Assembly (NCBI GenBank): GCA_024642465.1
Contig: JAHEBA010000024.1
Coordinates: forward strand, 1 to 37,623
Source of the DNA: Alphaproteobacteria bacterium
Lineage (GTDB): Bacteria > Pseudomonadota > Alphaproteobacteria > Rhizobiales > Aestuariivirgaceae
DNA length: 37,623 nucleotides
Direction: 5' to 3'
Positions 18,798-26,157 of this stretch are shown in pieces; the stretch's first letter is position 1; the number at the start of each line of letters is the position of its first letter. The notes beneath the pieces were generated by a model. It saw only the letters and a program-made list of their open reading frames with translations, had not been told where the DNA came from and did not search any database. Made by a program: the position numbers and the translations under genes.

Positions 18798-18826
18798 TTG
18801 ACTTTTATCCTATAATAGACTATATT
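18798..18826 (+). promoter_or_regulatory. Strong sigma-70-type promoter reading into an apparently non-coding stretch
   Basis: TTGACT (18798-18803), an exact 17-base spacer and TATATT (18821-18826) form one of the clearest promoters in the window. It reads rightward from the divergent gap above 18727 into sequence with no good plus-strand reading frame. Start of transcription would be near 18832-18834. Confidence 0.7.
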
Positions 18827-18832
18827 CCTCTT

Positions 18833-19100
18833 TACCTGCTCCGGTGGAAGGAATGGTATGCGTTTCCATTCCCGGAAGCAGGCCGGATGGTTTCGTGAAG
18901 GACGCGCGGGAGTAACGCCCCGCGCCGGGATCACGGGCGCCCGACACCGACCCGGTCCGGAAGTATCGCGTAATGCACAACCTGGATGCTGCGAACAGCG
19001 GGTCCGGAGAGACCGGAAGGGTGCAGTCGCCGCCGGAAGGGCCGCTCAGTGAAGCGCCTATACATACAAACAACCGGTGCGACGCTGAGTGGCCCGTGTT
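18833..19100 (+). ncRNA. Candidate structured non-coding RNA or long leader
   Basis: Downstream of the promoter at 18798 several strong stems are present: arms GGAATGG/CCATTCC at 18850-18856 and 18866-18872 with flanking pairs TGCT/AGCA; a perfect seven-pair GCGCGGG/CCCGCGC at 18904-18925; CCGGG/CCCGG at about 18925-18954; and a long rod with arms GGGCC, CTCAG and GCGCC at 19039-19058 against GGTGC, CTGAG and GGCCC at 19076-19095, closing a 17-base A-rich loop. No good ribosome-binding site and ORF explains it. The 3' end is not fixed, since no T tract follows. It could be a stand-alone small RNA or the first part of a very long rhlE leader; rhlE has its own promoter at 19441, favouring the former. 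Confidence 0.45.
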
Positions 19101-19167
19101 TCCAGTTCCCAACACGACGCAGCATTGTGTGGTGGCTATTTGGCGTGTGCGGTTCCTCAACTTCCCT

Positions 19168-19244
19168 GTCATCCCCGGCCTTGTGCCGGGGATCCAGAAC
19201 AACCCTTCCAGAAACTGGATCAGCGGGACAAGCCCGGTGATGAC
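19168..19244. repeat. Palindromic intergenic repeat of alphaproteobacterial type
   Basis: The segment begins and ends with near-mirror sequences (GTCATCCCCGGC at 19168-19179 against GCCCGGTGATGAC at 19232-19244) and includes an internal palindrome CCCCGG..CCGGGG (19173-19193). Elements of this sort, opening with TCATCCCCGG and closing with CCGG-GATGAC, are scattered through many alphaproteobacterial genomes between genes. The second arm here is partly degraded. Confidence 0.7.
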
Positions 19245-19440
19245 AAATGAGGCGAAGGAGAACGTTTGGGGCAGGAATGACGGTCAAGGAGGCGCCAACA
19301 GGATTGGCCCTCCGGGCCTGTCTTCGCGAAGGCGAGGATCAAGCTGAAGGAAGGCAAGTTTGGGGGCTTCTACTCCCACCTCTCCTCCCTACTCGCTCGG
19401 TCCGATTAACCTCGGTCCAATATGCCGCAAGGCGCGGAAA

Positions 19441-19469
19441 TTGACATTTCGCGCGCGAATTCGCATATA
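19441..19469 (+). promoter_or_regulatory. Promoter of rhlE
   Basis: TTGACA (19441-19446), a 17-base spacer and CATATA (19464-19469) followed by T match a sigma-70 promoter. Transcription near 19476 would leave a 5' leader of about 145 bases before the rhlE ATG at 19622. The leader has no clear ribosome-binding site right before the ATG, so structural control of translation is possible. Confidence 0.7.
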
Positions 19470-19621
19470 TGGCCTCGTACGTTCCGGCGCCGTGAGTGAG
19501 GTGCCGCGAAAGGGGCAGTGAGGCATCCGGCCTTTTGCCCGGCACCCATCAACCAGCGACCGAGGCGGCTTGCGCAACAGCGCCGCCCGTATCTCGCATA
19601 CAGAACGGTATTCATCACCAT

Positions 19622-21136
19622 ATGTCATTCGACACGCTAGGCCTTAGCGAAAAGGTCCTTTCCGCCGTCAAGGCAGCCGGTTTCAACGAACCCACCAAGA
19701 TCCAGGCAGAAGCCATTCCGCCCGCGCTGGAGCGCAAGGATGTGCTGGGCCTCGCCCAAACCGGATCCGGCAAGACGGCCGCCTTCACTCTTCCCATGCT
19801 GACTCTGCTCGAAAAGGGCCGCGCCCGGGCGCGCATGCCGCGCACGCTCATTCTCGAGCCGACGCGCGAACTGGCCGCCCAGGTGCACGACGCGTTCAAG
19901 CTGCTCGGCAAGAACCACAAGATCAACATCGCGCTGCTGATGGGCGGGGTGTCGTTCGAGGAGCAGAACAAGATCATCGACCGTGGCGCGGATGTTCTCA
20001 TCGCCACGCCGGGCCGCCTGCTTGACCACATGGAACGCGGCAAGCTGATGCTCACCCACATCGAGATCTTCGTGGTGGACGAGGCCGACCGGATGCTCGA
20101 CATGGGCTTCATCCCTGATATCGAGCGCATCGCCAAGACGCTGCCGCTGACCAAGCAGACGCTGTTCTTCTCGGCCACCATGCCGCCGGAAATCCAGCGC
20201 ATCACCAACCAGTTCCTGCACAATCCCGTCGAAGTGAAGGCGCAGGCGCCCTCCTCCACCGCCGAGACGATCACCCAGAAGGCAGTGTACTCACCGTCCG
20301 ACGAGAAGGAAAAACGCGACTTCCTGAGAAGCCTGCTGCGTGCGCATGAGGCCGAAGTGAAGAACGGCATCATCTTCGCCAACCGCAAGACCACAGTGGC
20401 GGTGCTGGAGAAGTCGCTGCAGAAGCACGGCTTCTCGTGCGGTGCGCTGCACGGCGACATGGACCAGCAGTCGCGCCTGCGCACGCTGGACGCCTTCCGC
20501 AACAACAAGATCACCTACCTAATTGCTTCCGACGTGGCCGCGCGTGGCCTCGACATTCCGGAAGTGAGCCACGTCTACAATTTCGACGTGCCGATTCATT
20601 CCGAGGACTACGTGCACCGCATCGGCCGCACGGGCCGCGCCGGCCGCCTGGGCAATGCCTACACGATGGTCACATGGTCCGAGTTCAAGGCCATGAAGGA
20701 CATCGAAGACCTGATCAAGAAGCAGATCGCGTGGGACGGCGAAGAACCTTCGGAAGAAGAGATCGCCGAATCCATCGCCTCGCGCGGCAAGCGCCGCCGC
20801 GGTGGCAAGCCGGCAGGTCCGAAGGGCAAGGCGGCAGCGGGCAAGCAGGATGTACCGCGCAGGGAGCGCAAGGAAAAGCCTGCCGCCGAGGACGAACCGG
20901 CAGAGGCAGCGGTTGAAGCCGTGGAGGAAAAGCCGGCACGCGACGACAAGCCGAAGCGCGAGCGCGGTGAACGGGGTGATCGTGGTGACCGGGGCGATCG
21001 TGGTGACAGGGGCGAGCGCCGTGGACGCGGCGGCCGTGATCGCGACCACGACAACGATGACAGGATGCCGGCCAGCTTCACCGAAGACAACATGCCGGCC
21101 TTCCTGGCCCGCCCAGTCCGGGCGGCGGCAGGTTAA
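19622..21136 (+). CDS. rhlE: DEAD-box RNA helicase, RhlE-type
   Basis: A 504-residue ATP-dependent RNA helicase. Motif Q (GFNEPTKIQ), Walker A (AQTGSGKT), motif Ia (PTRELA), DEAD (VDEADRM), SAT, and C-terminal motifs ARGLD and HRIGRTGRAG are all intact, at the order and spacing expected in residues 2-375. The last 120 residues are a low-complexity acidic/basic tail with repeated GDRGDR units; its DNA carries an 18-base tandem repeat at 20975-21010. Such proteins remodel RNA during ribosome biogenesis, decay or cold adaptation in the cytoplasm. Start ATG 19622 chosen because the family begins MSFDxLGL. Its TAA interlocks with the opposite-strand flippase stop in TTAA. Confidence 0.93.
   Translation: MSFDTLGLSEKVLSAVKAAGFNEPTKIQAEAIPPALERKDVLGLAQTGSGKTAAFTLPMLTLLEKGRARARMPRTLILEPTRELAAQVHDAFKLLGKNHKINIALLMGGVSFEEQNKIIDRGADVLIATPGRLLDHMERGKLMLTHIEIFVVDEADRMLDMGFIPDIERIAKTLPLTKQTLFFSATMPPEIQRITNQFLHNPVEVKAQAPSSTAETITQKAVYSPSDEKEKRDFLRSLLRAHEAEVKNGIIFANRKTTVAVLEKSLQKHGFSCGALHGDMDQQSRLRTLDAFRNNKITYLIASDVAARGLDIPEVSHVYNFDVPIHSEDYVHRIGRTGRAGRLGNAYTMVTWSEFKAMKDIEDLIKKQIAWDGEEPSEEEIAESIASRGKRRRGGKPAGPKGKAAAGKQDVPRRERKEKPAAEDEPAEAAVEAVEEKPARDDKPKRERGERGDRGDRGDRGDRGERRGRGGRDRDHDNDDRMPASFTEDNMPAFLARPVRAAAG
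20975..21010 (+). repeat. 18-base tandem repeat in the rhlE tail
   Basis: Two adjacent 18-base units (20975-20992 and 20993-21010; two differences, the third unit 21011-21028 more degraded) each encode Gly-Asp-Arg-Gly-Asp-Arg. This explains the RGD-like tail of the helicase and is a site where copy number could vary between strains. Confidence 0.65.
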
Positions 21137-22479
21137 GCGGCGTCGCCGAGGGCAGGCTTTGCCGGCGGCGGCTTCTGCCCGATGCGGTTGTGATTGCTGA
21201 ACAGCGCGAGAAAGTCGCCGCGCCAGCCGATACGTTCGCGCGTCTGCATGGCGACGGCACCGATCCACACCAGTTCGCCCGCGATCGCCGCCCAGCCTAT
21301 GCCGTTGATGCCAAGTACAGGCACCAGCAGGCTGGCCAGGGCGAGGATGATCACGGCTGAGGCAAGGCAGGTGCGCCCCAGCGCGGCCTGCCCACCGCCC
21401 AACGACAGCAGGTGCACGTTGATGCCGCCCATGGCGCGAACGCCCTGCGCCAGCAACAGCAGCATCAGCACCGGCAGCGCCGCCACGTAGCCCGGTCCGA
21501 ACAGGGCGAGGAACCAATCTCCGAGCACGGCAAAGCCGGCCAGCGCACCGGCAATCACGCCGACGCAAGCCAGGTTGGTTCGCATCAGCAGGCTGCGGGC
21601 CTGCGCGGCATCGCGCTGGTGGAGCGCGCCGGTCAGGTCGCGCAGCACGAACTGCTGCGAGGCTTGCGTGAAGAAGCCGACCAGTGCCGATAAACGGATG
21701 GCGATACCCACCAGCGCCACGTCGGCCTTGGGCAGCAGCATGGTGGCAACGAGCGTTAGATAATCCGCCATGGCCATCAGCGCCATGGCAACAATGATGA
21801 GTGGGGCGGCGCGCGAGGCCCAGGTCTTGCCAAGCCGCACCGATGCGGTGTCCCGGCCCACGCCGGTTATGCCGTGTCCACCCAGCACCCTGCCCGTAAC
21901 CCAGGCCGTCAGGTAACTGAGTACGAGGAATGCGCCTGCAACGACATCGAGCGACAGCCCTCCGGTGACGAACACCCACAGCGCGACGAAGATCAGCATC
22001 AGAAGCGTCTTGCCCATGAAGTCCGGCACGATGGTCAGCATGTAGCGGCGCAGCGCATTTGCCGAGGTTCCATTGAGCCGGATGATGGCGGTGGCCGGCG
22101 CTACCGAGAGACCGGCGATCACGGCAAGCCGCGTGACGCTGTCGACCGGTGCAAGCAGCAGGAAGGCCGTGGCCGGCAGAGACATCAGCAAGGCATACTT
22201 GCCGATGTCGTAAGCTGCCTTGTGCATGAACTGGTCCGCCATGCCGGGCTGTCCGCGGGTGTGGTACCGCGCCAGCGCGGTCAGGCCGAGGGTCGGATAG
22301 CCGGCGCCGATGATCAGTCCCGCAAACGAGGCCAGAGAAACGATCAGGAACCAGCCGCCCATTTCATCGGGCGTGAGCCAGCGCGCCAGCAGGATTTGCA
22401 GCACAAGGCCCAACACGGCGCCTGCCAGCCTTACGCCGACAGCCGACAGCAGCAGCCCTGCTATGCGAATGAACCCCAC
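21133..22479 (-). CDS. Polysaccharide/lipid-linked oligosaccharide flippase (Wzx-like, MOP superfamily)
   Basis: A 448-residue integral membrane protein with about 12 to 14 hydrophobic helices across its whole length and few charged loops. N-terminal helix (IAGLLLSAVGVRLAGAVLGLVLQILLARWLT) and the repeated glycine-rich helices are typical of MOP superfamily flippases that move lipid-linked oligosaccharides across the inner membrane for O-antigen, capsule or exopolysaccharide. I prefer GTG 22479 because GAGGGGG lies about ten bases upstream; the frame is open to a GTG at 22530. The gene is preceded by the broken acyltransferase-like gene 86 bases upstream, both envelope-lipid functions. Its TAA interlocks with the rhlE stop, leaving no room for a shared terminator. 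Confidence 0.8.
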   Translation of the reverse strand: MGFIRIAGLLLSAVGVRLAGAVLGLVLQILLARWLTPDEMGGWFLIVSLASFAGLIIGAGYPTLGLTALARYHTRGQPGMADQFMHKAAYDIGKYALLMSLPATAFLLLAPVDSVTRLAVIAGLSVAPATAIIRLNGTSANALRRYMLTIVPDFMGKTLLMLIFVALWVFVTGGLSLDVVAGAFLVLSYLTAWVTGRVLGGHGITGVGRDTASVRLGKTWASRAAPLIIVAMALMAMADYLTLVATMLLPKADVALVGIAIRLSALVGFFTQASQQFVLRDLTGALHQRDAAQARSLLMRTNLACVGVIAGALAGFAVLGDWFLALFGPGYVAALPVLMLLLLAQGVRAMGGINVHLLSLGGGQAALGRTCLASAVIILALASLLVPVLGINGIGWAAIAGELVWIGAVAMQTRERIGWRGDFLALFSNHNRIGQKPPPAKPALGDAA

Positions 22480-22550
22480 GGTTCCAGTCCCCCTCAAGCT
22501 GCTCCCTTTGCAGCAAATGAATCGGGTCACACTACCGGGCAGTGCTTAGC

Positions 22551-22568
22551 AAAAACTGAACTTTTCAG
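22551..22568 (-). terminator. Weak hairpin plus T run overlapping the acyltransferase stop
   Basis: On the minus strand CTGAA/TTCAG (22564-22568 and 22556-22560, three-base loop) is followed by five T residues (22555-22551). The stem overlaps the gene's TGA at 22565-22567. Only five pairs, so termination is likely inefficient. Confidence 0.35.
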
Positions 22569-23605
22569 GCGTCGAAGCGCAGATCGCCCCAGCCGCGCCA
22601 GGCCGCGGAGTCGTCCTGCGCGGCCGCTTCCAGCCGGTAAAGGTAATCACCTGCGGCCTGGAGCGCTGCCTTGCGGGCGTCGCCTCTCCCGGTGGACAGC
22701 GGCTTCTGCACCACGCAGCGATAGTCCCCCGGACTTGCGCCGGGCAGCACGAATACCGGCAGGATTTCGCATCAGGCATCCAGCGCGAGCCGCGGCGGGC
22801 CTGCCGCCACCCGGGCGCGTCCACCCAGGAAGCCGGCCTCCGCCAGCGCCCGGCCTTCGTAAGTCGTGGCGAGGATCGACAGCACGCCGCCGGCGCGCAG
22901 TTCCGCCGTCATTTCGTCGAGTGCGAGCTGGGGTTGGACGCGGTCATAGACGATGTGACCGCCAAGGAAACGCTGCTCGAAACGCCGCTTGAACGGGTTG
23001 AGACAAGCCACCCCAAATGCGGACGGGGAAAAACCATGCTCTGGCCGGGTCATGTGTGCAAGGGGAAAACTGGCGGAAAACAGCGCCTGCTGGGTTACGT
23101 CTGTTGCGGCGGACATGTCCGCAAGCCACAGCACGGCGCCCTTGCCTTCAGCCGTTGCCCGGCTGAGATGTTCGACGCCATCAAGCGTCATGCGCCGTCC
23201 ATCGCCATGAAACCAGTCGCGGAAAAAGGCGATGGAGTTCTCGAAACGGTACCTGCCCTGCCGGGCCAGCAGTGCCCGGGACTGTTCCGCAGTAACGCCC
23301 AGCGCACGCTGCATCTTGGCTGCCGGGGCCTTATCCGGATTGACTGCTCTCACCGCACAGGCAGCCAGACCGGCAACCGAGAAGCCCAGGCTTCGCGGCA
23401 GCAACAGCGCCGACAGTGCCGCAATCGCCAGCCAGCAAATATGCGGGATGTCGGAGGGCAACAGAAATTGCCGGTTCACCGGCACCTGCGTGCGCTTGAC
23501 GAGATTAGCTGGCGCAATCGTCTGCCCGGCCGCGAACACTATTGGCGGTGACTGGTGCGTACCGCGGTTGGGCGCGCCTGCAAGCAAGAGATCCGCGGCA
23601 TCCAT
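22565..23605 (-). pseudogene. Lysophospholipid/lipid A acyltransferase-like gene interrupted by an in-frame TGA
   Basis: Frame runs from an ATG at 23605 (AGGAGG eight bases upstream) to TGA at 22565-22567, but is interrupted by a TGA at 22772-22774, after residue 277. The two parts are in the same frame and read naturally across the stop: LALDA, then CEILPVFVLPG, where family members have a Gly/Thr-Gly-Ala position before xLPVF. A single substitution (GGA to TGA) would explain it. The fold is LpxL/HtrB acyltransferase-like: GKGAVLW (residues 154-160), ATTYEGRA, FLGGRARVAAGPPRLAL. The expected catalytic HxxxxD/E is missing its His (LADMSAATD), so even the intact product may not be a standard acyltransferase. 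Nonsense mutation, assembly error or recoding cannot be told apart. It sits 81 bases downstream of sufA. Confidence 0.72.
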
Positions 23606-23630
23606 TGGCCGGGCCTCCTAACCGATTGAA

Positions 23631-23652
23631 CAGGCAGACAGTCTGCAGCCTG
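23631..23652. other. Inverted repeat between sufA and the acyltransferase gene
   Basis: Arms CAGGCAGAC and GTCTGC(AG)CCTG meet around one base with a two-base bulge. No T tract follows on the minus strand, so it is more likely an RNA processing or attenuation feature than a terminator. Confidence 0.35.
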
Positions 23653-23686
23653 AACATTAACGGTCCGTTTACCGGCGCAGTTGCCT

Positions 23687-24091
23687 TCAGTCGCGGCCCA
23701 ACACCGAGGCGTCGGCCGGCTTGATCTCCACCGACTCGCCGCAGCCGCAGGCTGACGTTTGGTTGGGATTGTTGAAGGTGAAGCCCGAGCGAAGCTTGGT
23801 CACCTCGTAGTCCATTTTAGTGCCGAACAGGAACAACACGGCCTTGGCCTCGATGATGACGCGTGCGCCATCCTGCTCGATGACCTCGTCGAACCGGTCA
23901 GGTTCATCCACGAAATTCATGGTGTACTCCATGCCCGCACAGCCGCCGTTCTTCACGCCGATACGCAGGCCGGAGCCGTCCTTGCCGGACTTGGCCATCA
24001 GCTCGCGGATGCGGTTGACGGCCGCGTCGGTGAGGGTGAGCACTTGCGGGCGGGGCCGCGCGTTGTTGGTATCCATCTGCATGGAACTCAT
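23687..24091 (-). CDS. sufA: A-type iron-sulfur carrier
   Basis: A 134-residue HesB/IscA-family carrier. The three ligand cysteines are present: Cys51 in NGGCAGM and Cys115/Cys117 in ACGCGES, at the right spacing. It receives an Fe-S cluster from SufBCD and delivers it to target apoproteins. The first 13 residues ahead of QVLTLT are an unstructured extension; internal ATGs at residues 4 and 6 are alternative starts. It follows sufT by six bases and is the last recognised suf gene of the operon. Confidence 0.92.
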   Translation of the reverse strand: MSSMQMDTNNARPRPQVLTLTDAAVNRIRELMAKSGKDGSGLRIGVKNGGCAGMEYTMNFVDEPDRFDEVIEQDGARVIIEAKAVLFLFGTKMDYEVTKLRSGFTFNNPNQTSACGCGESVEIKPADASVLGRD

Positions 24092-24097
24092 CTGGGG

Positions 24098-24505
24098 TCA
24101 CCACATGTTCAATGCAACACGGGCCTCGTCGGACATGCGCGACGGGTCCCAGGGCGGGTCGAATGTGAGGTTCACATCAACGTCCATGACGCCTTCGACG
24201 GTGCGCACGGCGTCAGCCACCCAACCGGGCATGTCGCCCGCGACAGGACAGCCAGGCGCGGTCAGCGTCATGTCGATCTTCACCGTGCGATCATCCTCGA
24301 CGTCGATCTTGTAGATCAGCCCGAGTTCGAAGATGTCGACCGGGATTTCCGGGTCGTACACGGTCTTCAGCGCGGCGATCATGTCGTCGGTCATCCGGTC
24401 CAGTTCTTCCTTCGGGATGGCTGACGTGATTTCCGGACTGTGATGGTCGGCCTCCACGGCCTCGGGAACCGGGGCGGGCGCGCAGGATGTGTTTGTATTG
24501 TCCAT
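24098..24505 (-). CDS. sufT: SufT, DUF59/MIP18-family Fe-S maturation factor
   Basis: A 135-residue protein. After a nonconserved N-terminal extension of about 40 residues (rich in Pro, Glu and His) comes the DUF59 domain: DMIAALKTVYDPEIPVDIF, LIYKI and TAPGCPVAGDMP, with the conserved cysteine of APGCP, then DPPWDPSRMSDEAR at the C-terminus. It is an accessory maturation factor of the SUF system. ATG 24505 is preceded by AAGGTG; an earlier ATG in frame is not supported since the longer N-terminus overlaps sufS coding sequence. It lies 13 bases downstream of the sufS stop. Confidence 0.92.
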   Translation of the reverse strand: MDNTNTSCAPAPVPEAVEADHHSPEITSAIPKEELDRMTDDMIAALKTVYDPEIPVDIFELGLIYKIDVEDDRTVKIDMTLTAPGCPVAGDMPGWVADAVRTVEGVMDVDVNLTFDPPWDPSRMSDEARVALNMW

Positions 24506-24518
24506 GGGTGTCACCTTA

Positions 24519-25772
24519 TCACACGAACAGCTTGTGTGCAGAGGCAAGCGCATCTGCAAGCCGGTCAATGTCGTCCGTCGTGTTGTACATGGCCATCGAG
24601 GCACGGCAGGTGGCCGTTACCCCGAAGCGTTGCAGAAGCGGCATGGTGCAGTGGGTCCCTGCCCTTACCGCCACGCCATACCGGTCGATCACCGTCGAGA
24701 TGTCGTGCGCGTGAGCGCCCTCCATCGCAAAGGAGATGATCGCGCCCTTGGTGGGCGAAGTACCATAAACCTTCAGCGAATTGATACCCTTGAGCCGCTC
24801 GTTGGCATACTCCAGCAGCGACGCCTCGTGGGCGGCAATGGCCTCGCGGCCCACGCCCTCCATATAATCGAGCGCCGCGCCAAGGCCAATGGCCTGGACG
24901 ATGGCCGGCGTGCCGGCCTCGAACCGGTGCGGCGGATCATTGTAGGTGACGTCGTCCTGCGTCACCTCAAAGATCATCTCGCCGCCGCCCTGGTACGGCG
25001 GCATCTTGACCAGAATCTCCCTTTTGCCATAAAGCACGCCGATGCCTGAAGGCCCGTATAGCTTGTGGCCGGTCATGACGTAGAAATCGGCATCCAGGTC
25101 CTGCACGTCCACCGGCATGTGCACCGCGGCCTGAGAGCCATCGACCAGCACCGGAATGCCGCGCTCGTGCGCAATCTTGATGATCTCCTTGACCGGCACG
25201 ACGGTGCCCAGTGCGTTGGACATCTGCGTGATCGCCACCATCCTGGTGCGCGGCGTCAGCGTCTTGACGAAGTCCTCGACATGCAGCGTGCCTTCATCGT
25301 CCACCGGCACCCAGCGCAGGTTTGCCCCGCGCCGTTCGCGGTGGAAGTGCCACGGCACGATATTTGAGTGGTGTTCGAGGATGGAAACGACGATGTCGTC
25401 GCCCTCGCCGATCACCATGCCGCCGAAGCTTTGCGCGACCAGGTTGATGGCGTCGGTGGCGTTGCGGGTGAAGATGATCTGCTCGTGCGACGGCCCATTG
25501 AGGAAGCGGCGAACGCTCTCCCGCGCCTCCTCGAAAGCCTGCGTCGCGGTGTTCGACAGGTAATGCAGCCCGCGGTGCACGTTGGCGTATTCTTCCGAAT
25601 AGGCCTTGGTGATCCGGTCGATCACGGCCTGCGGCTTCTGGGCAGAGGCTGCGTTGTCCAGATAGGTCAGCGGCTTGTCGCCATAGACCGGCTTCGACAG
25701 GATCGGGAAATCCGCCCTGATGCGATCGACGTCGAAACCGGGCGTCTCGACCTTCTTCAGTGCTTCACTCAT
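24519..25772 (-). CDS. sufS: Cysteine desulfurase SufS
   Basis: A 417-residue type II cysteine desulfurase of PLP fold type I. YLDNAASAQKP near residues 37-47 is the SufS start, Lys237 in TGHKLYGP forms the Schiff base with PLP, and the persulfide-carrying cysteine is Cys375 in RAGTHC. The enzyme donates sulfur to SufBCD via the SufE/SufU-type acceptor, which is not present in the window. Start ATG 25772 overlaps the last codons of the VOC gene by eight bases. Confidence 0.95.
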   Translation of the reverse strand: MSEALKKVETPGFDVDRIRADFPILSKPVYGDKPLTYLDNAASAQKPQAVIDRITKAYSEEYANVHRGLHYLSNTATQAFEEARESVRRFLNGPSHEQIIFTRNATDAINLVAQSFGGMVIGEGDDIVVSILEHHSNIVPWHFHRERRGANLRWVPVDDEGTLHVEDFVKTLTPRTRMVAITQMSNALGTVVPVKEIIKIAHERGIPVLVDGSQAAVHMPVDVQDLDADFYVMTGHKLYGPSGIGVLYGKREILVKMPPYQGGGEMIFEVTQDDVTYNDPPHRFEAGTPAIVQAIGLGAALDYMEGVGREAIAAHEASLLEYANERLKGINSLKVYGTSPTKGAIISFAMEGAHAHDISTVIDRYGVAVRAGTHCTMPLLQRFGVTATCRASMAMYNTTDDIDRLADALASAHKLFV

Positions 25773-26145
25773 ACGACATGAACTCCATCAGCGAACCGTC
25801 GGGATCGCGGAAATAGACGCTGGTGCCCTTGCCCTTCGCGCCGTGGCGCTCGACCGGGCCGACCTCTATATCGACACCGTTGGCCTGCAGCTGCTCGATG
25901 GCGCCGGCAATCGGTCCGTGCCAGCGGAAGCACAGGTCCGAGTTACCCGGCATCACCGGCAGCCTGGCGACCGGGGTTCCGGGCTGGTTGGGGCCATGTA
26001 TATTGAGCTGCTGCTCGCCCCAGCGGAACTGGTAGCCGTTGCCGAATGGGATCGCCTCGGCTGCCATCACGCCGACATAGAACGCCTTCGCCTTCTCCCA
26101 GTCGGAGACATGGATGACGCAGTGATCGAGCGTGACGCGGGTCAT
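25765..26145 (-). CDS. VOC (glyoxalase/bleomycin-resistance-like) family protein inside the suf operon
   Basis: A 126-residue two-module VOC protein: VTLDHCVIHVSDWEKAKAFYV (N-terminal beta-alpha unit with candidate metal His), FRWGEQQLNIHG, and C-terminal YFRDPDGSLMEFMSYE with the conserved metal glutamate. VOC proteins bind a divalent metal and act as glyoxalase I, dioxygenase or resistance proteins. It is placed between sufD and sufS and overlaps sufS by eight bases; no known SUF function is attached to this family. A GTG just ahead of 26157 in the same frame is an alternative start. Confidence 0.85.
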   Translation of the reverse strand: MTRVTLDHCVIHVSDWEKAKAFYVGVMAAEAIPFGNGYQFRWGEQQLNIHGPNQPGTPVARLPVMPGNSDLCFRWHGPIAGAIEQLQANGVDIEVGPVERHGAKGKGTSVYFRDPDGSLMEFMSYE

Positions 26146-26157
26146 GGGGCTGCTCAC

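Noticed and set aside
18995..19060. Resemblance to a glycine riboswitch or SRP RNA core (GGAGAG, CCGGAAGGG, CTCAG)
   Set aside because: Fragments of both consensus patterns appear, but the conserved GCAA of glycine aptamers and the full SRP domain IV loop are missing, and no glycine-related gene follows. Kept only as an unnamed structured RNA.
22772..22774. Selenocysteine insertion at the TGA
   Set aside because: No nearby SECIS-type hairpin is evident and the site lies in a region where relatives have Gly or Thr, not Cys; nonsense mutation or error is simpler.
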